The position numbers and the translations under genes are program-made. Source: an uncultured Alkaliphilus sp. (GTDB lineage Bacteria; Bacillota; Clostridia; Peptostreptococcales; Natronincolaceae). From it: DNA of 36,689 bases. Position 1 is the first letter of the stretch, and every line of letters begins with the position of its first letter. The stretch lies in contig CALJEQ010000028.1 in the NCBI GenBank assembly GCA_938074565.1, positions 1-36,689 of the forward strand, given 5' to 3'. The notes under the pieces were generated by a model. It searched no databases and had not been told where the DNA came from. It was given only the letters and a program-made list of their open reading frames with translations. Below are positions 8,444 through 17,154 of this stretch, in pieces.

Positions 8444-9691
8444 ATGATTACAATTCTTTGTTCTGGTTCACGTGGTGATTTTCAACCATATATTGCCCTG
8501 GCTCAACAGTTGAAAAAGTTAGGAAAAGATGTTCGCATCACAGGAAGTAAAAGTTTTGAAAGCTTCATTCACAGCTATGGAATAGATGTTTATCCTATAG
8601 AGGCCGATATTGAAACTATTAATGTTGATCCAAAGCTTTTGAAGGCTGCTGGTTCAGCTGATAATCCTTTAAAAATGCTTTTGGCTTTTAATAAAATGAA
8701 AGACTATGGTATTTATATGGTTAATGACTACTACTCAGCCTGCGAGGGAAGTGAACTAATAATTTACCACCCAGGCTGCACCATTGGCTATTTCGCAGCA
8801 CAGAAATTTGGTATTCCTTCTGTTTTGGCTTCTCCCTTCCCCCTTCATAAGACTAAAGATTATTTATCTGTAATAATGTATGGAAGGACAAAATCCAATG
8901 CACTTACTAAGAAAACCAGCTTTGCCATGCTTCAGGGAATGCTGTGGATGGCCTCAAAAGATTCTGTAAAAGGTTTCTGGAAAAAACGTTTTGGAACGTT
9001 ACCTGACAATTTTGGTTGTCCCTTTGAAAGGCATATTGATAAAAAACAACCAGCTATCGTTTCATGCAGCAACTTTGTTTTCAAAAGACCTGATGATTGG
9101 AACGAGAATATTCACCAGAGGGGTTATTGGTTTGTTGAAGAACCTTGCGAGTACACTCCATCCGATGAGCTGGCTGCTTTCTTAAATTCAGGTGACAAGC
9201 CTGTATATATAGGTTTTGGAAGTATGACAACTTTAGAAAAACACGAAAATCTTGGTGAAATGGCAGTAGAAGCTATTATTAAAAGTGGACAAAGAGGTAT
9301 TATCTGTGGCATGGGTAAACCAGCAAATCTTCCAAATAGTATCATTGCTATTGACAGCATTCCTCATTCATGGCTGTTTGAACGGGTTTCTGCCGTATGC
9401 CATCATGGCGGAGCAGGCACAACTGCGGCAGGACTTAAAGCAGGAGTTCCCAACATTATTATACCTTTTTCCAATGACCAGTTTGCATGGGCCCATAGGA
9501 CGTATGACTTAGGGATTGGTACAAAGCCTATTCCTAAAAAGGAATTGTCTTCAGATAAACTTGCTGATGCAATTAGATATGCTTTAACTGATAAAATCGT
9601 TGAAAATTCTAAATCTCTCGGTAAAAAACTCGCTTCTGAAAACGGTGCTTTGGAATGTGCAAAAATTGTTTTAGAGTGTCTTAAGAGGTGA
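8444..9691 (+). CDS. GT1-family UDP-glycosyltransferase (MGT type)
   Basis: The enzyme transfers sugar from a nucleotide-sugar donor to a small lipophilic acceptor such as an antibiotic or sterol. The 415-residue GT-B protein has an N-terminal acceptor domain starting MITILCSGSRGDFQPYIALA (GSRGD loop) and a C-terminal donor domain with the signature CHHGGAGTTAAGLKAGVP near residues 318-335, followed by PFSNDQFAWA. I choose ATG 8444. The ATG at 8429 contains the ribosome binding site itself (ATGGAGG), which gives correct spacing to 8444. It is followed after 3 bases by an MFS pump and controlled by a divergent tetR, so glycosylation plus export of a drug is likely. Confidence 0.87.
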   Translation: MITILCSGSRGDFQPYIALAQQLKKLGKDVRITGSKSFESFIHSYGIDVYPIEADIETINVDPKLLKAAGSADNPLKMLLAFNKMKDYGIYMVNDYYSACEGSELIIYHPGCTIGYFAAQKFGIPSVLASPFPLHKTKDYLSVIMYGRTKSNALTKKTSFAMLQGMLWMASKDSVKGFWKKRFGTLPDNFGCPFERHIDKKQPAIVSCSNFVFKRPDDWNENIHQRGYWFVEEPCEYTPSDELAAFLNSGDKPVYIGFGSMTTLEKHENLGEMAVEAIIKSGQRGIICGMGKPANLPNSIIAIDSIPHSWLFERVSAVCHHGGAGTTAAGLKAGVPNIIIPFSNDQFAWAHRTYDLGIGTKPIPKKELSSDKLADAIRYALTDKIVENSKSLGKKLASENGALECAKIVLECLKR

Positions 9692-9694
9692 TGT

Positions 9695-10942
9695 ATGAAA
9701 CTAAATGAGAATTGGAGGAAATTATTTTTTACAATCTATATAGGTCAGTCATTTTCAATATTAAGTTCTAGTGTTGTGCAGTTTTCAATCATATGGTGGA
9801 TAACGATGGAAACAGGTTCCGCTATGGCTTTAACAATTGCCAGTGTTATAGGCTTGTTGCCTCAAGCTATTATTGGTTTGTTTGCAGGAGTATGGATTGA
9901 TAGATTCAATCGTAAAAAAATAATGATTATTGCTGATCTTGCTGTAGCTTTATCCAGCTTATTTTTAGGAGTGTTATTCTTTATCGGGATTAAATCCATT
10001 ATATATGTTTATATAGTTCTGTTTATCAGAGCCTTGGGAGAAACATTCCACAAGCCTGCTCTACAAGCTGCTATTCCCCAATTGGTCCCGCCATCAGAAC
10101 TTACAAAAGCAGGTGGATTGGGGCAAATGATCAACTCTGCATGCTCTATGTTGGGACCTATGCTTGGTGCGTTATTAATGAGCATAACAACCCTTCAATA
10201 TGTGATGCTTATAGATGTTTTGGGGGCTGTTTTTGCAGTAACAACATTATCTTTTGTGAAAATACCTAAACATATGATAGTCCAGACAAACAAACTGAGT
10301 TTCGTACAAGAAATAAGGCAGGGTGTCAACGCTTTTAAATCAAACAAGGCATTGCTCCGACTTTCTATTCCCATGCTGATATCTACAATCATTTTTGTTC
10401 CTTTAGGTACACTGCTACCCCTGATGGTTAAAGGATATTTTAATGGCACGGCATGGCACAATGGCATTGTACAAACCTTATTTTCCAGTGGAATGCTGAT
10501 TGCAGCAATGGTTATTGGTATTACTGGTGGGCTCAAAAAACAGTTTTTAATGATTTCTATTTCTACGGGTTTATTAGGTATATGTGCATTACTTGGTGGG
10601 ATATTGCCATCACATTTATTTTGGCTTTTCTGTGTTATAGTGTTTGTCATGGGAACAACGGGTATGGGCTTTAACATTCCATTTACTTCTTACATCCAAA
10701 AAACCGTTCCTGCTGAAAATTTGGGGAAAGTTATTTCACTGGTTACCAGTGTTATGAGTTTTGCAGCTCCTGTTGGAATGTTCATTGCGGGACCTATATC
10801 AGAAATTATCGGGGTTAGTAACTGGATGTTTTTCGCAGGAATAATCATGATTTTTGTAGGTATTCTATGTTATTTTCTCACCAAAGAATTCGATACTCCA
10901 CAGAATAGCGAGGTAATTCTATATGAAAAGTACAATTTTTAA
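9695..10942 (+). CDS. MFS transporter, macrolide-efflux-like
   Basis: This is a 415-residue integral membrane protein with about 12 hydrophobic segments, the size of a proton-driven drug exporter. The loop after helix 2 reads GVWIDRFNRKKIMIIAD, a variant of the MFS motif A. The overall pattern (N-terminal NWRKLFFTIYIGQSFSILSS, GETFHKPALQAAIPQLVPP) resembles the MefA-like branch. AGAGGTGATGT supplies the ribosome binding site and overlaps the end of the glycosyltransferase gene, so translation is likely coupled. Its 3' end overlaps the next small membrane gene by 20 bases. The substrate is unknown. Confidence 0.87.
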   Translation: MKLNENWRKLFFTIYIGQSFSILSSSVVQFSIIWWITMETGSAMALTIASVIGLLPQAIIGLFAGVWIDRFNRKKIMIIADLAVALSSLFLGVLFFIGIKSIIYVYIVLFIRALGETFHKPALQAAIPQLVPPSELTKAGGLGQMINSACSMLGPMLGALLMSITTLQYVMLIDVLGAVFAVTTLSFVKIPKHMIVQTNKLSFVQEIRQGVNAFKSNKALLRLSIPMLISTIIFVPLGTLLPLMVKGYFNGTAWHNGIVQTLFSSGMLIAAMVIGITGGLKKQFLMISISTGLLGICALLGGILPSHLFWLFCVIVFVMGTTGMGFNIPFTSYIQKTVPAENLGKVISLVTSVMSFAAPVGMFIAGPISEIIGVSNWMFFAGIIMIFVGILCYFLTKEFDTPQNSEVILYEKYNF

Positions 10943-11192
10943 AAGTATTATTGGCTTCCTTCTATTATTTGTTTCTCCCTTTATTGTTTTGACTATAGTT
11001 GGTTCATTATACGTTATAATTCAAGTAATTGGAGGGACATCATTTACAACAGGAGTTCAGTCATTTATTAATATTATCTACAGCCTTGTACCATTTTTTT
11101 CGTATCTAACAACGATACCTTTAATCTTATTACTGGTTATGATAATAATTAAAAACAAACAAAAAATAGTAAAATTACTGCAGAAACAATAG
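10923..11192 (+). CDS. Small two- or three-TM membrane protein
   Basis: The 89-residue protein has three hydrophobic stretches (about 8-35, 47-62, 62-78) and a basic tail NKQKIVKLLQKQ. I do not recognise a family. It starts inside the end of the MFS gene in another frame, with GCGAGG about 7 bases upstream, and is followed directly by a terminator, so it is the last gene of the glycosyltransferase operon. It could be an accessory component of the pump. Confidence 0.65.
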   Translation: MKSTIFKSIIGFLLLFVSPFIVLTIVGSLYVIIQVIGGTSFTTGVQSFINIIYSLVPFFSYLTTIPLILLLVMIIIKNKQKIVKLLQKQ

Positions 11193-11197
11193 ATATT

Positions 11198-11240
11198 AAA
11201 ATAAGCATTGGTACTTGAATATTAATGCTTATTTTTATTT
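11198..11240 (+). terminator. Intrinsic terminator of the glycosyltransferase/MFS operon
   Basis: AAATAAGCATT (11199-11209) and AATGCTTATTT (11224-11234) form an 11-bp stem, followed by a T-rich tail. It begins 6 bases after the last stop codon of the operon. Confidence 0.8.
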
Positions 11241-11391
11241 TCTTATAATCTAATTTTTATTTTACATTTTTATTAAAAGTTTAAGCAAACTGTTAGCTGA
11301 AATTTCGCGTTTCTGGGAAGTTTTTTCTCCTTTGTCTTCTGTTTTTTTATTATAGCTTTTGACATGGAAAAACTCACTTTAACTTATTCTA

Positions 11392-11447
11392 GAATACAAG
11401 GGGACGCTTCAATCGTCTTGAATACAAGGGGACGTTTCAATCGTCTT
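11392..11447. repeat. Two tandem 28-bp RAYT end repeats
   Basis: Two adjacent 28-base units, GAATACAAGGGGACG followed by (C/T)TTCAATCGTCTT, differ at one base. The same sequence borders the C-terminal end of every RAYT copy in this window (12874, 16617, 18591) and occurs inverted at the N-terminal ends (17104, 19403). Duplication of the end repeat is seen here and at 16617. Confidence 0.85.
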
Positions 11448-11884
11448 GTGTATTGCTCTTTCAATTATGCTTTTTCCCATCCCAATAACTCGTCCTATCT
11501 GTCGAATACTTGCACCTGTAGTTTGATATATCTTCTTAATTACTAAGTTTTTCTCCTCAGGCGACATCTCTCTAAATTGCTCTAAATTATACTGGTTATG
11601 GATTAATTCCTTCAAGCTTATATCTGTATAGTTATTTAAAGGTTTATAATCTAAACATTTATCATCATTTTTTCTATCCATAAATTTACAAAATCTCTTG
11701 TTAGAAAGAATCCAACAATTAATTCTGCATCTAAATAGGTACTTTCACCTGAAAATTCTAATAAATACTGTCTGTAACTGCACCAGGGATAATCCATGCA
11801 TTCATAACTATGTTTGCTTTTTGAGGATTGTTATGGATATATCTTAATACCGTAAGTAAATAATCTTCAGTTTCTACAACTTCA
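11409..11884 (-). pseudogene. RAYT transposase fragment (copy A)
   Basis: The C-terminal half matches the intact copy at 18613-19365 (shared stretches include KNDDKCLDYKPL and IKKIYQTTGASIRQIGRV). The open part spans 11409-11681. Upstream homology continues to about 11884 but is broken by small deletions near 11685-11700. The N-terminal half with the catalytic HUH motif (NHVHLL) is gone. Homology stops where a SnoaL-like fragment begins, so a deletion joined the two. Non-functional. Confidence 0.85.
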
Positions 11885-12058
11885 CCACACCTTTATTTTA
11901 TCATTATTAAATTCTAATAACGATGTTACATGGGCTGATATGTCCCCATTTTTAAGTTGTACTTTCATTACAGAAATTACCAAACTATCAATACATTCTA
12001 ATCGTTCGATATTAACATTCCAATTCCCTGGGTATTCTGAATTAACCCTAACAAATAG
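11885..12058 (-). pseudogene. SnoaL/NTF2-like protein fragment
   Basis: One minus-strand frame reads PGNWNVNIERLECIDSLVIS and then VMKVQLKNGDISAHVTSLLE, FNNDKIKVW. The pattern of beta strands and the phrase ISAHVTSLLEF resemble the C-terminal half of SnoaL-like (NTF2-fold) proteins. No start codon or N-terminal half is present, and the end is cut at the RAYT junction. It is probably a relic of a gene that once followed the DinB-like gene. Confidence 0.5.
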
Positions 12059-12062
12059 AATA

Positions 12063-12746
12063 TTACGCCTTATTCACTTTTGATTTCTTTTTTGCACTTA
12101 AAGATTCGTTGATATGAATCACCTGATGTCTTGTCACAGGCATTAATATAATTCCTGACACATTTTTTCTTCCCCAAAAATCGATAAGCCAATTTGAAGC
12201 TTCTACATTTAATACTGCTCCTTCATCTAGTATGCGTTGTAAACTTCGTTTATCAAATTTTCTTTTCATATCTTCAGTGGAAAGATTTTTTATTATGTCT
12301 CTTGTTCTTCTTCCTACTTCAATTCTATAATTTTTTAACTCTTGTACATTTATATCTTTACTAAATTCCATTATGTCATTTTCAAGCATTGCATTGCCAG
12401 TATCAATAATATTTGAGTTTATTCTTTCCTGCCAACTTTCTCTATTAAATACCTGTATATCTCCAGCAATCAATAAATTCATTGTTATATCTTCTATTCT
12501 AGTAGAATGCCAAAAACCGTAAGCGATAGTACGGCCTTTTTCGTTTTTCGATTTTCTGAACGTTTTTTCATCTAATCCTTCCCACAACTCATCTTCAAAT
12601 GTTTTTTTGTCAATTCCCGACATAATTGAGCAATGAACCATTGTATGTAAGCTTAAAGATAATCTTTTGCTTTCTTCAATTTTACTCGGATTTAAAATTA
12701 TCTCCCTTAATTGCTTAATTTCATTATTCCATGTCTTTAAATCCAT
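12063..12746 (-). CDS. DinB/YfiT-like putative metal-dependent protein
   Basis: The 227-residue soluble helical protein has spaced histidine motifs LHTMVHCSIMSG (about 33-44), FWHSTRIEDI (about 79-88) and, near the C-terminus, MPVTRHQVIHINES. Three separated His clusters of this type fit the metal-binding four-helix bundle of the DinB/YfiT superfamily, which includes thiol transferases and stress-induced proteins. The assignment is by pattern, not by strong family match. A GGGGGA site lies about 10 bases before ATG 12746. The neighbours are mobile-element remnants, so context says little. Confidence 0.55.
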   Translation of the reverse strand: MDLKTWNNEIKQLREIILNPSKIEESKRLSLSLHTMVHCSIMSGIDKKTFEDELWEGLDEKTFRKSKNEKGRTIAYGFWHSTRIEDITMNLLIAGDIQVFNRESWQERINSNIIDTGNAMLENDIMEFSKDINVQELKNYRIEVGRRTRDIIKNLSTEDMKRKFDKRSLQRILDEGAVLNVEASNWLIDFWGRKNVSGIILMPVTRHQVIHINESLSAKKKSKVNKA

Positions 12747-12873
12747 AAAATATTTTCCCCCTTTTTTAGATCCTCATATTCTACTACTATGACATTATAA
12801 TATTCTATATAAAGGCGTAAACCCCTACTAATACACCTATATTTAGAATAGTAATCTCCTATTATAAAACTTT

Positions 12874-13165
12874 AATACAAAAGGACGTTTCAATTGTGTT
12901 ATTTGATTGCTCTTTCAATTATGTTTTTTCCTATCCCCATAACTAGTCCTATCTGTCGAATACTTGCGCCTGTAGTTTGATATATCTTCTTTATTACTAA
13001 GTTTTTCTCCTCTGGCGGCATCTCTTTAAATTTTTCTAAATTGTACTGGTTATCGATTAATTCTTTTAAGCTTGCATCTGTATACTTCTTTAATGGTTTA
13101 TAATCTAAGCATTTATCATCATTTTTACTATTTATAAAATTTATAAAGTTATCCCTTGTTCTATA
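12874..13165 (-). pseudogene. RAYT transposase fragment (copy B) with end repeat
   Basis: Positions 12874-12900 carry the end repeat in a diverged form (AATACAAAAGGACGTTTCAATTGTGTT). From 12901 to about 13165 the DNA matches the last third of the intact transposase at 18613-18870, including the helix-turn-helix-like C-terminus region. Homology ends abruptly shortly before the ZIP transporter stop codon. There is no N-terminal part and no second end repeat, so this copy is dead. Confidence 0.8.
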
Positions 13166-13202
13166 GTGTATTTCTCAAATTAGTTTTTAGTGGTACTTAT
13201 CC

Positions 13203-14015
13203 TTATGCTAACAATAAAAGACTTAAAGCCATAACAGCCATTCCTGAAATAAGTCCATAAATAGCTATATGATGTTCTCCATATTTCTCAGCTGTTGGAA
13301 GCAATTCATCTAACGAAATATAGACCATAATTCCTGCAACACCAGCAAATACAATTCCAAACATAGCGTCATTAAAAAATCTCATCAATAAAAAATATCC
13401 TACTATAGCTCCTACAGGTTCAGCTAGCCCTGAAAGTAAAGAATATAAAAATGCCTTTTTTCGATCACCAGTGGCAAAGTATATTGGCACGGATACCGCA
13501 ATACCTTCAGGAATGTTATGAATTGCTACAGCAACTGCAATGCTTATTCCTAGAGTTGGATCCTGTATGGCACTAATAAAGGTTGCTAATCCCTCAGGGA
13601 AATTATGAATTGCTATAGCTAAAGCTGAAAACATACCCATTCTTAATAACGCTGGATCATCTACTTTTTCCTTCTTCATATCTTTTACATCTCGTATTTC
13701 ATGAGGGTTTTCTGCACTTGGAACAAACTTATCAATTAATGCTATTACTGCAATTCCTCCAAAGAAGGCGATAGTAGTAATCCAATATCCCTTTGTTGAT
13801 CCATAGACAACTTCAAGTGATTCTCTTGCCTTAACAAATATTTCAATCATAGAAACATAAATCATTACTCCCGCAGAAAAGCCTAAAGCCCCAGATAAGA
13901 ATTTCTTGTTTGTTTGCTTTGTGTAAAAAGCTAAGGCACTTCCAATACCGGTAGATAATCCTGCAAATAATGTAAGACCAAATGCAAATAACAATCTATT
14001 TGTAGTTATATCCAT
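13203..14015 (-). CDS. zupT: ZIP-family metal transporter (ZupT-like)
   Basis: It imports zinc and possibly other divalent metals across the cytoplasmic membrane. The 270-residue protein has about eight hydrophobic segments. The two metal-site motifs of the family are present: [12 protein letters not shown] and [12 protein letters not shown], about 30 residues apart (near 145 and 175). A charged cytoplasmic loop ([13 protein letters not shown], about 108-120) precedes them. The start is ATG 14015 with AAAGGAG 8 bases upstream; the ATG at 14036 lies before this site. It appears to be a single gene. The substrate assignment beyond ZIP is by similarity. Confidence 0.9.
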   Translation of the reverse strand: MDITTNRLLFAFGLTLFAGLSTGIGSALAFYTKQTNKKFLSGALGFSAGVMIYVSMIEIFVKARESLEVVYGSTKGYWITTIAFFGGIAVIALIDKFVPSAENPHEIRDVKDMKKEKVDDPALLRMGMFSALAIAIHNFPEGLATFISAIQDPTLGISIAVAVAIHNIPEGIAVSVPIYFATGDRKKAFLYSLLSGLAEPVGAIVGYFLLMRFFNDAMFGIVFAGVAGIMVYISLDELLPTAEKYGEHHIAIYGLISGMAVMALSLLLLA

Positions 14016-14319
14016 ATTTAATTCTCCTTTACACATATTTTATTTTACTACTATAAAGTACCCAGTCAATTATCTGATAAACATATTTATTGGTATTTTG
14101 GGTATTTTATGTCTACGATGAATGTAATATGCCGCCCTCCTCACGAAGCTTTAATCTAAAAGCTTCATATGAATATTAAAGTTGCTAGAGATTTTATCTA
14201 CTTTGGCAATCCCCATGCTACTGTAGTTGTAACTGACGCTACTTGCTTAGAAAGAAAAAGACTTTACTCTAAATTAATCAGAATAAAGTCTTTTGGTTCT
14301 TGTGCTTTTTCGTTTCTTC
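14016..14319. other. Gene-free region upstream of zupT
   Basis: This gap lies between two minus-strand genes. It contains GAAGCTT, 7 bases, AAGCTTC (about 14139-14161), a short hairpin, and near its right end the terminator at 14257-14294. The zupT promoter should be near 14030-14100; a zinc-regulator (Zur) site was not recognised. Confidence 0.35.
14257..14294 (-). terminator. Terminator of the APH/GNAT unit
   Basis: On the minus strand AAAAGACTTTATTCT pairs with AGAGTAAAGTCTTTT (one mismatch) and continues into TTTTTCTTT. It lies 25 bases after the GNAT stop codon and before zupT. Confidence 0.75.
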
Positions 14320-14850
14320 CTACTCTGTAAACTCCTCTCTTAATAGTCCCATTATAATATTATCGTGATATTTACCGTCTCTATAAAGTTCTTGTCTTAA
14401 CCTACCTTCTATTTTAAATCCACATTTTTCATAACTTTTTATAGCCCTATCATTAAAAGAAAAAACATTTAACTTTATTTTATTAATATTCATTTGATTA
14501 AAAATAAAACTAATTAAAACCTTCATGGCATCAGTTCCATATCCTTTGCCCCAATACTCTTTCTTTCCGATAAGTATCCCAATTGTTGCAATACTGTTTT
14601 TCCAATCTATGTTATTTACACCACAAGAACCAATATACTCATTAATATCTAAGTCTACTATGGCAAAGCTATATTTATCGCCAAATGCTGAAATACCTTC
14701 AAACCAATTTTCCTCATCTTTTTCAGTAAAAGGAAAAGGAATTGTAGGTGATAATAATCTCCTAGTCTCTGGATCATTTATATAATTTTGGGCTAAAATA
14801 ATGTCTTCCCTTCTTAACTCTCTTAATATAATTTTTTCCCCTGTAAACAT
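14320..14850 (-). CDS. GNAT-family N-acetyltransferase (RimJ/RimL-like)
   Basis: It transfers acetyl from acetyl-CoA to an amine; the substrate is unknown. The 176-residue protein has the family layout: IILRELRREDIILAQNYI at the start, the acetyl-CoA pyrophosphate loop in KKEYWGKGYGTDAMKVL (Q/RxxGxG/A type), and the late AIKSYEKCGFKIEGRLRQEL block typical of the RimJ/SpeG-like branch. I choose ATG 14850 because GGGAGG lies 7 bases upstream; the frame is open to a GTG at 14865 that overlaps this site. It follows the phosphotransferase-like gene by 24 bases, so the two are probably cotranscribed. Confidence 0.85.
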   Translation of the reverse strand: MFTGEKIILRELRREDIILAQNYINDPETRRLLSPTIPFPFTEKDEENWFEGISAFGDKYSFAIVDLDINEYIGSCGVNNIDWKNSIATIGILIGKKEYWGKGYGTDAMKVLISFIFNQMNINKIKLNVFSFNDRAIKSYEKCGFKIEGRLRQELYRDGKYHDNIIMGLLREEFTE

Positions 14851-14874
14851 ATTTCTACCTCCCACATTTTTTTA

Positions 14875-15798
14875 TTATTCAAACCAAGTAGGTTTAGATA
14901 ACTCAAACCCCTTATGTTCTTCTATTATCCTTTCTACCCTTTCATGCATTTCATTTAAATGATTTTCATCGTACTTTAGTGTCCACACAATTGCAGAAGT
15001 TATTGACACAGCCATGTATAGTCCAAATAAATTCCAGAAATATTCGGGTATGCCCTCTGGAAAATAGCCCACTATTTGACCAATGCTAAAGGGAACACTA
15101 ACTTCCCTACTAAAAAACCCTACCTTGATAAAATCGTGTAGAGGGTCACCCCAGTCGTATCTATTAAAATCAATCACTCCACTATACTTTTTGTCCTTAA
15201 CTATTATGTTGCTGGGATGAAAGTCATCATGCTGAAATACATTGGGTCGATTATTCATAAATTGAACATTTTTTTCTATGTATTTAAAAATCCTATCTTG
15301 ATTGGATACTTTGTAGCCTGTTTTACAGTATTCGTTATAATAATAATTTTGTTTTCTAAGTTTTCTTTCATACCATTCAGGAATTTTTGAAGGGGCTAAA
15401 TACTGATGCATTTTTTTCAATTCTAAACCAGCTTCTATTCCAATCTGATACTGCTCATTATGGCTATATTGAGGCAACATGTCTGCTGCTTCATTTCCTT
15501 CTATATAGTTTACTAACATATAACAGATATTTAGCTCTTCAACTCTTCCAAAGTCTACTACTTTAGATGTTCTAACATTATACTCTGGCATTTTAGATAG
15601 ATGATAATATTCTTCCTTTTTAGCCTCATATCCAGCTATATCAGACATTCTAAGAATTAGTTTACTATCTAATGGATTTTCCATTATAACAATAAATTTA
15701 CGATCAGAGGAATATCCTTTATGTATTTCTTCAATACTTTTTGTTTTAGATAATAAAGGAATATATTGTTTTATAGCATCTTCAATATTTGTATTCAT
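14875..15798 (-). CDS. APH-family (aminoglycoside phosphotransferase-like) kinase
   Basis: The 307-residue protein has a protein-kinase-like fold. The catalytic loop reads FQHDDFHPSNIIV (about 188-200), the metal-binding motif is IDFNRYDWGDPLHDF (about 207-221), and an N-terminal nucleotide region includes the LILRMSD strand lysine-equivalent area. It phosphorylates a small hydroxylated compound or antibiotic; family members vary widely in substrate, so a resistance role is unproven. The ribosome binding site is GGGAGGGTTAGG before ATG 15798. Acetyltransferase and phosphotransferase genes side by side resemble an aminoglycoside-modifying pair, but neither shows a known resistance-gene sequence that I recognise. 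Confidence 0.82.
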   Translation of the reverse strand: MNTNIEDAIKQYIPLLSKTKSIEEIHKGYSSDRKFIVIMENPLDSKLILRMSDIAGYEAKKEEYYHLSKMPEYNVRTSKVVDFGRVEELNICYMLVNYIEGNEAADMLPQYSHNEQYQIGIEAGLELKKMHQYLAPSKIPEWYERKLRKQNYYYNEYCKTGYKVSNQDRIFKYIEKNVQFMNNRPNVFQHDDFHPSNIIVKDKKYSGVIDFNRYDWGDPLHDFIKVGFFSREVSVPFSIGQIVGYFPEGIPEYFWNLFGLYMAVSITSAIVWTLKYDENHLNEMHERVERIIEEHKGFELSKPTWFE

Positions 15799-15884
15799 CC
15801 TAACCCTCCCTCAACTTCATTTGCTTTTTTTCCAACTCCCACACAAATACATTCAAGCTAGTATAATGCTTAGCAAGTTTAACC

Positions 15885-16505
15885 TTATTTTTCATAGAAA
15901 TAGAAAAAATCTAAACCATTATACTTTTTAGTCCCTATCATATCTTGGTGAGTATGATAATTCATATTATATTCTAGGTTATCTTCTAGCCCAACAAATC
16001 TATCAGTAGAATTTGCTAATTCAAGTAGTACGTCTCCATTACCACAAACAATAAAATTTTTCTTAAAAATCTTAGTACAAAGTCTTTTTTCTATAAGCCA
16101 CACTGGTCTTTGTAGATTGATTTTGGGTACGTTAATATCCCTTTTATAGCCTAAAGTTTTTCTAGAAATTTCTATGGCTCTACTAATTTCTTTTGAACTA
16201 AGTCTAGTATTACAATAATTAAATATTACCATGTCCAAGTGAAATCTTCCTATCTTCCACCATTGTTCAAATCCTTCATAGGCTTGAGAGTTATCTTTTA
16301 TGTAAAAAATGGAATTCTCTTGTTTATAAGTTGCAGATATAATAAATAAATTTCTCATAAATTCAAATCCATCAGAATTAGCCAAAATTACCTTTGTATA
16401 TTCGATTGGGTCGATAAATCTTAGTTGTTTCGATACATTAACAACCTCAAATATATAAACTTTCTTTCCTCCATGAAGCATTACTTCTTTTACTATAAAT
16501 TCCAA
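15885..16505 (-). CDS. Hypothetical protein, first gene of the APH/GNAT unit
   Basis: I do not recognise this 206-residue soluble protein. It is rich in aromatic residues (QWWKIGRF, DFFYFYEK at the C-terminus). It lacks a signal peptide or membrane segment. Start TTG 16505 is preceded by GGGAGG with 9-base spacing, which is stronger than any alternative. It ends 86 bases before the phosphotransferase-like gene in the same direction, so it likely shares a transcript. Nothing in the sequence indicates an active site. Confidence 0.6.
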   Translation of the reverse strand: MEFIVKEVMLHGGKKVYIFEVVNVSKQLRFIDPIEYTKVILANSDGFEFMRNLFIISATYKQENSIFYIKDNSQAYEGFEQWWKIGRFHLDMVIFNYCNTRLSSKEISRAIEISRKTLGYKRDINVPKINLQRPVWLIEKRLCTKIFKKNFIVCGNGDVLLELANSTDRFVGLEDNLEYNMNYHTHQDMIGTKKYNGLDFFYFYEK

Positions 16506-16595
16506 ACCTGTGTTCCTCCCAAATTAAGTTAATTTAACTTATAATATAACATTTTTAGTAATTGTTAAAGTACTGTTTTATTATTTTTTATTTAT

Positions 16596-16617
16596 TGCAT
16601 GTATATAGTTACATGCA
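16596..16617. repeat. Perfect palindrome beside RAYT end
   Basis: TGCATGTA (16596-16603) and TACATGCA (16610-16617) are perfect inverted arms with a 6-base loop, directly abutting the first end repeat of RAYT copy C. It may be the REP-like structure recognised by the transposase, or a chance terminator. Confidence 0.5.
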
Positions 16618-16670
16618 TACAAGGGGACGTTTCTATTGTCTTAAATACAAGGGGACGTTTCTATCGTCTT
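16617..16670. repeat. Two tandem RAYT end repeats (copy C)
   Basis: ATACAAGGGGACGTTTCTATTGTCTT (26 bases, the first 20 being ATACAAGGGGACGTTTCTAT) recurs 28 bases later with TCGTCTT at its end. They border the transposase C-terminal side, as at 11392. The partner in inverted orientation is at 17104-17128. Confidence 0.8.
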
Positions 16671-17074
16671 ATTTAGTAGCTCTTTCAATTATGTTTTTTC
16701 CTATCCACATAATTCGTCCTATCTGTCGAATACTTGCACCTGTGATTTGATATATCTTTTTTATTTATTACAAAGTTTCCTCCTCAGGCGACATCTCTCT
16801 TATTTGCTCTAAATTATACTGGTTATGGATTAATTCCTTTAATACTGGTCCCTATATCCTCACTTTCCTTCATGAGTAAGTGAACATGATTATCCATCAA
16901 GCAGTACCCATACAATTTGAACCCTCCATTAGTTTTGGCACTTAAAAGCTTTTCAATAAATACTCTTCGATCTTCGTTATCTAAAAATAAATTTCTTCCG
17001 TCTATTCCCCTTAACATAATATGATAAATTCCTGTACTACTCTTTACTCTCGCTTGTCTAGCCATTTTTATCAC
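16671..17074 (-). pseudogene. RAYT transposase with internal deletion (copy C)
   Basis: The N-terminal 77 or so residues are intact, from MARQARVKSSTGIYHIML through the HUH catalytic motif MDNHVHLLMKES to GTSIKG. They then join directly to the last part of the gene. Compared with the intact copy, about 355 bases (equivalent to 18785-19140) are missing, joined at a short shared TTAA. The remaining C-terminal stretch also carries small frame-disrupting changes near 16758-16775. The catalytic tyrosine region is lost. The end repeats at 16617-16670 and 17104-17128 remain, so this is an internally deleted element that could be moved only in trans. Confidence 0.85.
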
Positions 17075-17103
17075 CCTATTTTAGAATAGCATATTAGTGT
17101 TTG

Positions 17104-17128
17104 AAGGATAATTGTAACGTCACTTTGT
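17104..17128. repeat. Right end repeat of RAYT copy C
   Basis: AAGGATAATTGTAACGTCAC plus TTTGT is an inverted, diverged version of the element end, matching 19403-19427 at 20 or more of 25 positions. Confidence 0.75.
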
Positions 17129-17154
17129 ATTAAAAAAAGTTCTACTTGCTGTTT

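Noticed and set aside
11392..11447. Tandem 28-base repeats that resemble a tiny CRISPR array
   Set aside because: There are no spacers between the units, no cas genes nearby, and the same repeat marks RAYT ends elsewhere.
14875..15798. Assigning a specific aminoglycoside resistance gene name to the APH-like kinase
   Set aside because: Only the general kinase motifs are recognisable, and the sequence does not match a known resistance determinant that I can recall.
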